DNA from: Ophioderma brevispina
Lineage: Eukaryota > Echinodermata > Ophiuroidea > Amphilepidida > Ophiodermatidae
DNA length: 64,000 nucleotides
Reading direction: 5' to 3'
Assembly (NCBI GenBank): GCA_023653785.1
Contig: JAMKCH010001722.1
Coordinates: forward strand, 1 to 64,000
The first letter of the stretch is position 1. Each line of letters begins with the position of its first letter. This document shows positions 9,183-20,929 of this stretch, one piece after another. The notes beneath the pieces were generated by a model. The model did no database searches. It had not been told where the DNA came from and saw only the letters and a program-made list of their open reading frames with translations. Made by a program: the position numbers and the translations under genes.

Positions 9183-11875
9183 TAGAAGCTGTTAAAGATT
9201 GGAATATAGCGAAGTTTACAACTCTGTGAAAGCGGAATATTGAGGTTTTGTATTTTGTTTGGGTTAAAGAATATGCTTGAATAGTAAAATTAATTTATGA
9301 TCCATCTCTCTCAACCTTTAAAGATCATTGGCTAAGGCCTTGAAGCAGGCTATGACGTTGCCATTATTGCTATCATGCTAAACATTAAAATGTAAAGTAT
9401 TTTCCTAAATCTTCAATAGAAACTATTATTGTTATGAGGATTACAAGTTAGCTGTGTTTGATTTGTTTTTTAATTACGACTCTTTATCATTAGAGAGCAT
9501 TTTCATATTAAATTGGCTCTCATTTTTAAATAATTTAAAATATAAACATAAACACTAATTTAAAGATTAACAGTTTAATATAGTTTGATATTTTCTCTGA
9601 AAATCGATTTCAAAATGCTATCTAAATGAACAGATGTTATGGGGTGTAATATATTTTCTTTCTTGATTAAAGTAAACATTAAAGGTCCTAATAGACTCGT
9701 ATAAACCCTTTTAGTATCCCCAAACCATCCAACTTCTAACGATTCTTTTACATTATATTCCATACACAGCGCACAGGCATGATTCCATCGCCTTTTTCCT
9801 GATTTTTCTTTTTCGCCTAGCACAGAGCTACCAAGGTGACTCAGAATCCCTAGCGTAACACGCAGTAGGAAGCCTTAATTTGCGCATTCCCGTGTTTTTG
9901 CGCCAAGGATCCACAAGATACTAGTTTAGGAGGTGTGACTTAGCCCCCAGGATAACGGATTAAGTATAATGACGGTGAAATAATTCCTGATTGATACAAT
10001 GGTTATAAGGTCTCACCTAGTTTTTTCTCCTTGCCAATATTTCCCCATCATCGAACTAAAACCAAAGTGATGACAGGTCGATCAGGATCTTAACTCTCAA
10101 CTGAGTTTATCCTCTTCAGAAATATGTCAAAAAATCACCACAGAGCCATGGTACTTTCTTCGTCCTGTCCACTCTGATCCGCGTACCCGTGTACCGCCCT
10201 AGAGCGTTCTAAGTTAAGTAGCATTTTAATACAGGGGTGATTGTAACAATCCTAGTCCATAAAAGAGGCTAATTATGTCATTTTCTATTTTCTATATGGT
10301 CCATTATTGAATATTTATTCCAACATAACTTTTATGAAAGTATACGGTGTGTGTTTGATTTGTGCAGGGAGCGAGGCTTAATCATATACATTTTCTAAAC
10401 CGTCTATTGTGGTCATTGTGCAGGCGTAGGGCCCTAACGCTTTTGTGGACAATAGAAAGTATATCCCGTGGTTTAGATACATTGCACTCAGATATCCAAT
10501 CTGAAAAGTTAAAAACATTTTCGCTCAATAACTCAAACTGAAAGATTATAAACTTGACATTAATCACCGGATGTGCAGGCAATCCTCGCTTCAGGCGAAA
10601 CCGGGGGCAAGAAATCTGCACGGCTCGCAAGCAGCAACTCTTGCGTCTAATTGGTGGAGATCAGTAAAATCAGGTAAACTTGTCAAAAAATTCTTTCCCT
10701 AGACCGGATGTATTTTCTTGGGATTGGTGTGTTTAAAATCTGCTGCTGTAGTGCCCGAGGAGCATTTGGGCCATTTTAATACACCACAACCTCTTACACA
10801 TTCCATAGAACTGGCGCGGTTTTCAGCTTTACTTCGAAGTAAATCTGGCGAGCGCTTAAACATTGTGGCATCCAACCTGATAGTCATACCGTACGGGCAG
10901 ATTTCTCAAGCTTTTTGTGTGCTAAAAGGCCAGGGGGGATAAATAGCCAAATTTAACCAAAGTTGAATCAAAATCCGTTTCCAGGATTAGGTTGGGTATT
11001 CTTTCCTCTACACGTCTCTATTTCAACTGACACGGAGTGAACTCTCACGCATTCCCCCCCAAAAAAGTTAACACTCGGCGCGTGGTGCTCAGCAGACGAC
11101 AATTCTCAGAAGTTCATAATTTGTTCGCAAATGTTAAAAGAAAGTATAACATTGTTGGTTTTAAGAAGAAATTCTGATTCAGCACGATTAAATGTAATAT
11201 AAACAGTCTGAGGTCAAAGGTTATGATGACGATATTATCCAGAAATGAAAACACTTCTATTAAGTAATTACGTATGATCAGTTTGAAAAAGTGCTGAGTT
11301 TTTCCGCGCGCAAGGTGTTAAACTATATTTTCTGCCAAGCCGTTTATGCACAAGTGGAGAAATTCTCTTTATTCGATGATAGGTCTACATGGCATGTGCC
11401 TTAAGACAAAATCAAAGACACACTTATGACTGACTGGATAAGTATGAAACAACACGAGGAGATTAATGTCGATTTGAAGCACGTTTATTTCGTATGACCA
11501 GTACATTACATATTATGTATTGCGTGATACCAGGCTAAAAAGTACATTGTAGAAACGGATTATCTTTTCTTCACTTAGTCATTTAAGGTGACAATTCAAA
11601 TCTATAAATCTAATAGTCTATCTTTTTGATCGATAAGGTTATGATTTATGGACTTTGATCTTTCAGTACATCTCCTTAAATATTAGTAATACTTGAAATA
11701 TAGATGTGTACAAAAGCCGGTAAGGAAGTGGGCCAGATAATTTGATTGCGATCACTATTGCCTATAACTTTTATTACTAAAACCGTTATCGTTAAACATG
11801 ATTGTTGTTTTATTAAAGATTATATTCATTATTTAATTACTTCACAAGGTTCGGCCCTGATCATTTATTGCATAT
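9183..11875. other. intergenic with weak open frames
   Basis: No gene can be supported. The minus frame at 9575-9823 has a Cys/His-containing stretch (WNHACALCMEYNVKESLE) that faintly recalls C-terminal cysteine motifs of non-LTR retrotransposons, but the spacing does not match and no other LINE motif is nearby. At 10700-10942 both strands are open over a slightly more GC-rich patch, with no recognisable domain. Confidence 0.35.
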
Positions 11876-11887
11876 CCGCCATTTTGG
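11876..11887 (+). promoter_or_regulatory. YY1-like motif in copy 1
   Basis: CCGCCATTTTGG matches the known YY1 core (CCGCCATNTTGG). A match in a repeat need not be bound. Confidence 0.35.
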
Positions 11888-12081
11888 ATTTTTGACCAAT
11901 TTTCCTAGATTTTGTGGATTTCGAAACCAAACTACCAAAGATGAATTTTTTTCTTCAATTTTTTAGTCTTAAATTAATCCTCATTCAATTATCTTCATAT
12001 AAAACATGTCAATGGCTTGTCTTCCACCTAATTTGCTTCTGATGACTATTTTTGTAAGCATCTAAAAACAATAGCTTCACA

Positions 12082-12094
12082 GCCGCCATCTTGG
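12082..12094 (+). promoter_or_regulatory. YY1-like motif in copy 2
   Basis: GCCGCCATCTTGG is an essentially perfect YY1 consensus at the equivalent position of the second copy. The core is kept while much of the rest of the repeat has diverged. Confidence 0.4.
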
Positions 12095-12250
12095 ATTTTC
12101 AGCCTAATTTTCATCAATTTGCTAGTTTTGTTGCATTTTGAAACCATAGATGAATTTTTTCTTAAAATTTTTCAGCCCACAAGTAATTCTGTGACAATTA
12201 TCCTTCATATAATACAAGTTAAATGCTTGTCATCGACTTAGTTATAATTT

Positions 12251-14047
12251 TTGAATAAATGATCGAAGAGTCTATGTAAACCAAACCCTGTGACTTACGT
12301 TATCAAATCTGATTTGTTCTTATTAAGTGATCTTTTAGAGGTATCAGTATGGATGTTCGCAATCTTTATCCTTATTACATCTTATAACAGATGTCTTGAG
12401 AATATTTCGAATGATTGATTATGAACCAAATAAGGCAACGTGTGAATATAGTTCTGTTTAAGATCATAATTCAATATTTACAAAGCCATGAATAACATTA
12501 ATGGGAATTTGACCTTCTCGGACAAATAAAAAAATCCTAAAAGGCTCCAATGAGTATATTTGCTAAAATATTGCCTAAAGGTTCATAGTCCGCGTCGCGC
12601 AGTTGTCGCTTTCACGCATGTAAATGACACCTCCGTGATGGTTAGATGTGTCTTTCGCATACGCAAGAGCGACAGAAAGCCTGAGCGAATTGCACTATGC
12701 ATGGGGCTTATGAATAATCAAAACAAGGGGCAAGAGCCACAAAATCTTATGTAATAGCTGAGACAAGTATAACGGTAATAGGTATGATGCTATAACATTT
12801 GGACTAAGCTTTATCCCACTAATTATAGGCCACTGTTTTGATGAAACCACTGTACTTATTCTTGGTTAAATTTGCTAATTCTCCATTACTTAAAACGTCA
12901 AACATGTGTTAAGATATTTTGACGCCCCCTTCGAAATCCCTATTACGTGTGGTAGCTAAGAGATTTCATTTTTGGCACTCGCTCCTCGAAAACAATCCTT
13001 GAAACAGTTTCTTTGTTATAATCAATTGCATCGGTATTTAAAATATAACAAATATAATCTTACATTATTGTTAGTATTTTCATCTATAGTTTCAGCCATG
13101 GTGCCGAATGAATTGTGTCTATAAAAGAGCACATTATGTCTACGAAAGAGCACCATGTTTATGTTTCCATGAAATACAATTATATTCTATGTTTCAACCA
13201 CTTTTTCCATTGCAAATATAGACAAAATTTCCACGATTACCCCTGAGTATGCTAAAGACAAAGAAACACTTGAAAATGTTGAATGAACTGAAGTACAGGA
13301 TGTAGGTCACCTACGTACCAAAATCTTACAGTACATGAAGAAAGTATCTACAATTTTTTTACTGGAGTAAATGGCTGTGTGAGCCTTTCGGCACTCAGTG
13401 TTCCAGAGCTCTCTGCGTACAGATGAGATCAAGAGTTCAGGGATATTCAGCGCACAGTCGTGGACTTTGAAGTTTCGCCTTAGGTTATTAAAACCATTAA
13501 CTAGGCCGTTGTTATAGGCAACAATCTCGGGCGCACTACTTTCTCATGGAAGCTGAGAAAAAAAAAACCTGCTTAAAATATCTGAAAATGCACTATTAAA
13601 AAGAAAGTGATGTATTCACGATTGACATAGTAGGACCGGTGTGTTTTCCCAAATAAATGATATTGAGGCAGCAATTTTGAGCATTTACTCCGCGCTCATC
13701 TATTTCACCTCGATGCCCACTATCAGCCGTACAGACTATAGACCATCTAGAGCGGCATTTCGATACACTATACGTTTAGTGATTCGCACAATTTTTCTGG
13801 TCACCATTATGTTGAAATTGGCATTTGCTGAAGTACGCTTGGTACTTTGATGTGATATTGTTGTATTTCATAAATGTGAAAGAAATATGCCAAAGTTCCA
13901 GTTTTCCAAAGATAGAGTGAGGTATGGAACTTAGGGATTTAGCTTTAGTGCTCAGAAATGGTATAGCGCCTTTGCACTATGGGCAACCAAGGTTGCTACC
14001 GCCCACATTAATTTGGGGGCACAAAAAACAAAGATAAGTCGAAGCTG
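12251..14047. other. intergenic, no gene seen
   Basis: AT-rich; short open frames at 12560-12754 and 13641-13850 (plus) have no motif or splice context. Confidence 0.4.
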
Positions 14048-14471
14048 GTAATCGGGATCCTGATCAAGGGGATTTTCTGATAATTACATGCTGAATCGGG
14101 AAACCATTTCTGTGGTGCAAAATTCACCTTTTAATTGGGACACCTCCATGATAATCGGGACATTTTGGACCTGGTTAATTACATAGATTATAAAAAATAT
14201 CTGAAAATGGGACATTTTTTACTGAAAATTATATGCTTGAACGTTGTGTCATGTTTTTAATGTACAAATAACATTTTACCATTCTCTTGGCATAACATAT
14301 TCATAAAAATTATAACAAACATTAATTTTGTTGTGCAGTTAACATTTATATTTATATGCCCCATATTTGGCTCCCTAGTGTCTGTGTGAAATTATCTAAT
14401 CGGGATTTCTGGGTTAATCGGGACATTTTCATAAGCCCCAGGTTGTCCCGATTAAGCGGACGGTCAAACTG
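14048..14471. mobile_element. decayed pogo/Tc1-like non-autonomous element
   Basis: Read on the minus strand from 14471, the right end begins CAGTTTGACCGTCCGCTTAA and then TCGGGAC, and is followed by TA at 14472-14473. CAGT starts with a TA target are typical of pogo/Tigger elements. AATCGGGA(C/T) or close variants recur near 14050, 14094, 14136, 14153, 14205, 14399 and 14416, and inverted at about 14445, as in subterminal repeats. The left terminus is not clear and no transposase is present. Confidence 0.5.
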
Positions 14472-15224
14472 TAATATGGATTCAATGAGGTGCTTCCATC
14501 ACAATCCAGTGGGATTTTTTCGGGCTTGAACAGTTTAGGGAGAGCACCTCTTAAAAGTTAAAATGAAAGACAAAAACCCTTATTAGAAAACACTGAAAAA
14601 GAATCACGTTTAAGAAAAAATCAATCAGAGGTTTTGTCTGTTTTATAAAATAAAATTAAAAACCATTTTGGTGTAAAACTCTGACGTGAAATGTGGTGAA
14701 CGTTATGTAACTTAGTTATGTATTTTCCAAAGTTAATCAAAATCCATTATCGTTTCTAGTTCTGTTTCTCTGCGAGTAAATTGTCCTGAAATTCACAGCA
14801 ATTTTAGAACGTTCTCTAAGATTTTCAACCTTTTAATTTTATTCAATTCCCTTTTTAAAAAAAGTAGCGGAGGAAGGAAATCGTTTTGGCCAGAGTGTTC
14901 TTGAAAGTTAAGCGCATAAGAATTGCCATGTCATTCACAGCACACTATGACCTGTGTAAACATGATGAATATCAATTAAAAAAAATGCCTAGGTGAGCCT
15001 AAAAGCACTAATCACTAAAGATAAAAATATGGCGGTACCAACATTTTGCTTTAAACAAAATTCTTAATTTAACATCATTGCATGTTAGTACTGATCAGTT
15101 TGCAAGAGCCATTTTTAGTAACTACCAAAACAAAATTCTCGCATATCAATCATTTCTAATGGCTTTGGCCTTCCCTTACCGTAGCTTCATTTACCACGAT
15201 AATAACGGGTAAAACATTTTTAAT

Positions 15225-15516
15225 GATTCGAGTTGCTTTTAGAGTTAGAGTTCGAGTTGCTTTTAGAGTTCGAGTTGCTTTTAGAGTTCGAGTTGCTTTA
15301 AGAGTTCGAGTTCGAGTTACTTTTGAATATGCATCGCTAACTCTAGCCCGAACTCTAAAAGGAACTCGAACTATAAAAGCAGCTCAACCTCTAAAATGAA
15401 CTCGAACTCAAAAAGCAACTCAAACTCTAAAATGCAACCCGAACTCGAACTCTAAAGCAACTCGAACTCGAACTCTAAAGCACTCCGAACTCGAACTCGA
15501 ACTCATAACCGTTACT
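15225..15516. repeat. foldback (imperfect palindrome) of 18-bp units
   Basis: The left half is a tandem array with exact 18-bp period in its core (GTTCGAGTTGCTTTTAGA; TTCGAG at 15251 and 15269). After about 15345 the complementary sequence (TCTAAAAGCAACTCGAAC and variants) is repeated in the right half. The whole could fold into a hairpin of about 290 bases. There is no coding content. Confidence 0.85.
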
Positions 15517-17825
15517 CGACAATAAAGAATGAGATCTTGCGAGTTATAATAAAACAGACAAAGTCATTTGTATATTTTTAAATGATCAGGTGTGGTCTTT
15601 ATTCTTCCATTCTCGAAGAATGCCCATCATCTTTGGTTCAGAGCTTTGAAGTAATTATATTGATGACTACAACTTCAGACAAATATGTCAAAGTTGTACA
15701 TACACAGTTAGACATTAGACATCATTTATTCACACCTCCATCTTCTATGGATGTCTGCAATAATTACAATACAATGATATAATCGAATTATAGTGTTTAG
15801 ACAAAAGACGAAAGGATATACAGTATATATGCAGTACACAATAATGAATCCACTAACACACCAAATTCAAATCTATAAAAATATTATACTGTAAGTATTA
15901 CATGAGTTTTATTACAGTTAAGATTTGGTCATTTACACACAAACCATTATAGAAAGTCATAATAACTTGGTGAAAGTAATAACAGTAATTAGTTTTCAAT
16001 GTTGTAGTTGTATAGATTACACGGTAGTTAATACATCATACACACTAGTAGCAAAAGTTTCAACTCGTTTTACATAAAACGTTATAACTTGTTACCTATT
16101 GAGTCATTCTTTTAAACTTTAACAACATGAGCTGTAGAAAAATGATTCTATGGTATTTTAAATATGTCTAATAATATGAAAGGATTTGCCTGGCTGAATT
16201 AGGACCGTTTGAATGAAAAGCTACAATATCAAAAGTTCCAAATTGTCACATTCCCTTCATATAAACCTTTTTAACATGCTGTGTGGAAACAACATTAGCC
16301 TAAAATCAGGAATTTAATTCTTTTAATCCTGACAAACCCTGCGGATTTCAATTGAAACGCATTGTTTTGACGTGCTTTCAAAGAATGGTACAACTTGATT
16401 TTCGGACAAACATCTGCATTGTTTCAAGGCACAATAAGTTTAAAAACAACGCAACTTTATGTGTTCAACAATGACATATGAGGTGGATTAAATTAATAAT
16501 ACAATTGTAACTTTGATATTCTACTTTACTTTCATACAAATGTTTGTAACTCTGGTAAATTTAGCTATTTTATACAAAACTATCAAAATGGGTATAGAGA
16601 AGAGGAGGTATAGTGTTCTTACCACAATGCAATTCTTCCAACACAATTTCTGCACTGGTTGTCACATGCATTTATAGTGTCAAAAAATACTTAAATTATA
16701 ACTTAAATACTTCTATCATCCAGTTTTAAAATCAAACTACCCGTTGAAAATAAAGAACATTAACAACCTCAAAATAACAGTGAGGATTAGATGCGTGTAC
16801 TGAATGCGAAACTTGAATATGCAGTACGTAATACCAAGTCTAAATGGGAATTGAAATGAGGCTGGAACCAATGAATACGTATATTTCCACAAATGTTTAG
16901 AATGATTACTAAAACCAGTATAGATAGTGAAGATTCTTATGATGTGTTTGAATTCAAATAAATTATTAAACAACTTCTTTCACGAATTTGACTATAATGT
17001 TACTCCTTTTGTGTTGCAAAAGGAATGGAGGGACCCCCAACAATAACCTTTTCAGAACTAATTTGACCATCGCAGACTCCACGTTAAAATGGCCAATAAT
17101 GAAAACCGTTGAAAGCGTAACGGTACTCCCGTTATATTATTGTATGTCAATGGCAATAACTTTGCTATTTGAGTTGATCTCATCATGAACAAACCATTAT
17201 TGTACTCAACATTTTGATAAAACTAACAATACTCATCTTGATCGGTACAGAAGCATATCTATACAAACATAGTTATCTCAACATTAATTTTAGCCTTCAT
17301 TGTTTCTCCCGCGAAATAGTTAACTTTTAGCGTGCATACAGTCAGTCGGACAACCATTTAACTTGACTCTTCTTGCGATTTTCTAAAAGAAATTACAAAT
17401 TATTTTCTTTAATCAATAAATACTGGCGGAATATTACAAATTAACGCAACTGAGTGTAAATGCATCTTCTGGCCGGTGGTTCTGGAGATAAACGCCCTCA
17501 AATTACTCAACTACTCCATGTCAAAACTTCTTAACACAAATTATACCTATTTATTCCTACCATCTCGCTACGCGTACAAAGTGTTAACGGGTTAATATGC
17601 CGTTATGGAAATGATCGATGAATAGAGAGTTGGGTTATGGTACACACACTCGGGAAGGTATGAAGGCGGTTGGCTTTGTATTTGTATAGATAATAATCAT
17701 ATAATCATAATTCTTATGGTTGTGACTAGGCAATTATGTCGTTATTATTGCGGTGAAAGCACCACTCGCCATGAGATGAAAAGTGTCACGACCTAACGAT
17801 CGGAACACTTCACTGTAGCAGTGGT
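15517..17825. other. AT-rich intergenic, no gene seen
   Basis: More than 2 kb of notably AT-rich DNA with only short, stop-limited frames and no terminal repeats or RNA genes that I could see. Confidence 0.4.
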
Positions 17826-17831
17826 TTTATT
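17826..17831 (-). terminator. candidate poly(A) signal
   Basis: AATAAA on the minus strand, about 160 bases beyond the stop of the exon-like segment at 17992-18165 and followed by GTGAAGTGTTCC, which is moderately GT-rich. Confidence 0.25.
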
Positions 17832-17991
17832 TTGCCATGTGTTATTAAATGTTCTAGTGGATTACGCACGCTGAAGTGAGTTGCAACTCGGTTAATCTGT
17901 CACGTAAAATATATTTCAATTTGTTTTAAGTTTCAAATAATCATTCATTTACACATAGAAGAGTCACTAATCAAATTTGTTCATTCCCTTT

Positions 17992-18165
17992 TCAGATTTC
18001 ATTTGGCGGGAACAAAGAAAGAGCAGACGACTGTTTGCTGATAGAATACCACTTTGTGATTGGGGGAAAGTTCAGCTGTTCCATGATGTCATTGCTTGTG
18101 CCGACTCCAGCTTGCTTCTGCGCTTCTGTGGCAGAATTCATCCAGCTTCCCGCCTTTTTTTCTTC
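17992..18165 (-). CDS. candidate 3'-terminal exon, unidentified protein
   Basis: Seen: on the minus strand TTGTTCACATTTGTGTCATT then TCAG forms a good acceptor; the following 174 bases are open in phase 0 for 57 codons and end in TGA. The peptide is soluble-looking and of high complexity, starting EEKKAGSWMNSATEAQ and ending SLFPPNEI, and the segment is clearly more GC-rich than its flanks. A poly(A) signal lies about 160 bases downstream. Oddity: the plus strand is also open across the same segment (17977-18174) and has its own acceptor-like TTCATTCCCTTTTCAG ending at 17995, so the strand is uncertain. I recognise no family. It could be the last exon of a minus-strand gene, a conserved element, or chance. 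Confidence 0.3.
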   Translation of the reverse strand, partial: EEKKAGSWMNSATEAQKQAGVGTSNDIMEQLNFPPITKWYSISKQSSALSLFPPNEI

Positions 18166-18192
18166 CTGAAATGACACAAATGTGAACAACAA

Positions 18193-20450
18193 TTTTGAAA
18201 GACAATATCATAAATATATCAATGATTAGGCAATGTTAAGAAGATGTGTTAACAAATTGTAATCCTCAAGATTCTGTTTGGGATAATACCTATAAGTGAA
18301 TTTCATTCTACAATTACATTCAAAATGCTGTGTAATTGCCATTAGACAGTTAGAAATTTGACGGTATCATTACACTGAATATTTCAAGAGCTTTTCTATA
18401 TCGTTAACAAACTTCTCGAGTAGACAAAACGCTTCACTCGTATTTGTACAGGTAAATAAAACGCAAAACATCACATCGACCAGGAACATACGAGAATTTT
18501 AAAAGCCTCTCATGAAGTAAACGTCTTTGAATTCCACTGCTGGCAAAAAAAGAAATACTTGACTTGCATATTACCCCCCGTATCAAATCCGCACCACAAC
18601 AGAACCGGCACAATTTTCAAGTACATCAGAATGTTATTTATTCGCAGAGGACATTCCGTAATGCTTCGAACGCACGCCGATGAATCTCTACATATACACC
18701 AGTCAGGATTTCTGAGATGGGTCTTCGGTTAAATAACAATGATAACCAGAAGTTATACAAAATAAAAACAAAATATTTTTTATTATTGGTAACTTTCCAT
18801 GTACTTAATATTGCTAAGTACAGACTTAAGTAAAAGACTGCAAAGTGTTTGTTAGGAACAATGCAATATGAGCCTTAACTAATGCTTACTGGCAGCCCTT
18901 AAACGTTTAAAGCCAAACTTAGTGTCCATACTCTTTCTGAATCAAGGACATAATGACGATTTTTTTTTATTATTGTTTTACTTGATTTGTTTTTTTTTTT
19001 GTCTAAAAAAATCACATATATCGATGTAGTAAAAATGACCCTTCGACAATCGGGTACCAAGATGATCCCTAGAATACAACAGGTAATGGTTTCATATACA
19101 TTTTGTAGCAGGTCAATGGACTTTGCGTTTAGAAATGAAGATATGAGAGTAACTGAGGATGCAGATAACCATCGCCAGACAGGACAAGCAGCAAGAAGTG
19201 TGAAACCATTGCAGTGATCTTGCCCTATCATATAATTGATAACTTCCCACACGCAGGATCTTGTCCCGAAGAGCCCCACCAAAAAGCCCGAATTACAGGA
19301 GATACAGTAGGTCAAAAACCTCCATTTGAATTGCAAAAATCAGGAGGCTCGGCTATTAGAAACAAGTTCCCCACAACCAAGGAAGGATACACCTTTTTCA
19401 AGACTAGTGTTTGACTAAAGACTCTCATACCGCTGTCCAAATGTGAGGTACTCAGACTTGGCTGATTAGGCGGGGATGGAAAAAAAGAGGGTTCAATTTT
19501 GTAGCGCTTTCGCAATCGACTAAGAGGTTTCTTAACGCACTACTTGAAGGGGAAATTTCTCGCTTTGTATCAAGATTCTGTTTTTCGCCTGGTTTCCTGG
19601 CTTAATGGACGCAATGTGGAAACATTCAATAAGATTTCGATTAGTCAGCGGTCTGTGCTAGTGAAAATACAGATAAAATCTCGCTCATCTTCAAGAATAG
19701 CGTTGTGGCAAGGCACTTGAAAGTTTATGAGTGCGTGGAGGGAGCCGTGCTTTAACACTCTCGGTGTATATTTCCTTTCCCTTCGTCCCTCTTTTACGCA
19801 GAAGTGGAAAGAAAAACACTGATTCTAATTAGTTGCAGTTCTCCTGTATGCTGTGACGGCAGTGTTTTAAGGTAATAGACAATTGAAGAAATTGCGCGCT
19901 GCAAGTTAGTATTATAAAGGTGTTCTATTGACTTATTGAACATCATGTTCGCGTTCATTCGATAAATCTAAATAGTAAACGTTCCTACTTCTTTGTTAGT
20001 ATTGTCATGTCATGTAACTTAAAAAACGCGGCACAGTTTCTAATATTTGTTTCATATTTGAAAGAGAGCTCTCTTTTAAGAACTCCATTTTTATACGAGC
20101 ACCAAAACAAGTCTCTCTTCCTGCTATCATCTTGACGTCTTTGCTGTACCTTCACGTTCAAATTCACTCTTGTGGAAACTAACAGGTATAAACAGAACAG
20201 GCAAGAGCAGGTTCTTTTTGTGTTGAAGGGAATGAGATGTCGTGTTTAGATGAGTCTTGTAGTTATTCCAAGGTATACCCTCCAACGTTGCCTTAGGGTA
20301 AAACAACTTTCGGCATGCTCAACGACAGTATAAGAGGAAATCACTGTACGAGGTGTACCTCTGGACGCTTCATTCGTCTCTGCTCAAACGGAAAACTGTA
20401 AAAACTCGAGTACGTCTTGTTCGTCTTGTTTAGCACACGTAAGGTGAGGC
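18193..20450. other. intergenic, no supported gene
   Basis: Contains the longest non-repeat minus frame in this part (18899-19336, 145 codons), hydrophobic and Cys/Trp-rich, with plus frames open over the same span. Its length is about what chance yields in 64 kb of AT-rich DNA and it has no motif, so it is not called. A T-rich tract lies at about 18960-19005. Confidence 0.35.
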
Positions 20451-20489
20451 ATACGACAACTTCCCAACTGGAAAATTTTTTTCCCCCTA

Positions 20490-20530
20490 CGGTGTAAAAA
20501 CCCACATATATAGGGCGGGCCAGCTGATAA
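20490..20530 (+). promoter_or_regulatory. promoter-like patch (TATA-like and GC-box-like)
   Basis: ACATATATAGGGCGGGCC places a TATA-like core directly beside a GGGCGGG box in otherwise AT-rich DNA, about 120 bases upstream of open frames on both strands at 20615-20855. No start site can be assigned and TATATA is common here. Confidence 0.2.
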
Positions 20531-20614
20531 AAGAATTATATTTCCCTTTTATTTATCATCTTCACTTTCTAGCCCTATTTTGCCAATCACTGATGATATT
20601 TTTGTTCGTGTTTT

Positions 20615-20855
20615 TCAATTAGTTCGAGGCTGAGCAGACAACGTGATATTGGCGCGTTTTTTAGTTATCGCGGCTCCTCGTGTAATACCGTCGATGTTGT
20701 TAGACGGAAGTGAGGACATTCCTATGCTATGTGATGTGACTTGGCCTATCATAACAAAGAATCCGTCACCAGAGTTTATTACTTGGACTTCCAAAAACAA
20801 AATTTATGCCTTCAATTTCAGCCGCCTATTGTCAAAAAAGTCAAGGAGTTCCTGA
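20615..20855. other. segment open on both strands, protein-like, unassigned
   Basis: Plus 20643-20855 (70 codons) and minus 20615-20800 (61 codons) are both open and have high-complexity peptides: plus contains LLDGSEDIPMLCDVTWPI, minus contains GDGFFVMIGQVTSHSIGM. Base composition is less AT-rich than the flanks. I recognise neither peptide. It may be an exon, a fragment of an old element, or a conserved non-coding patch. Confidence 0.2.
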
Positions 20856-20929
20856 AGCTGAATACGCGCAATTATTGCTCCAAAAAAGGAGGCTTTTTAT
20901 ATTCGTTTTCTAATATTCATTTTTGACGC

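Larger units (their letters stand above)
11876..12250 (+). repeat. diverged direct duplication, two copies about 206 bp apart
   Basis: Copy 1 runs from 11876 to about 12034 and copy 2 from 12083 to about 12248. Both proceed from CCGCCATYTTGGATTTT through GAAACCA, AGATGAATTTTTTCTT, CAATTATC-TTCATATAA and AATGGCTTGTC/AATGCTTGTC in the same order, with many substitutions. It is either an ancient tandem duplication or two neighbouring insertions of one repeat family. No coding frame is shared. Confidence 0.75.

Noticed and set aside
9575..9823. Possible LINE C-terminal cysteine motif on the minus strand
   Set aside because: The Cys/His spacing does not match the C-x-C...H...C pattern seen at 25320-25589, and no other LINE block is nearby.
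18899..19336. 145-codon minus-strand hydrophobic open frame
   Set aside because: Length is within chance expectation for 64 kb of AT-rich DNA in six frames; no motif, no splice pair, and other frames are open over the same span.
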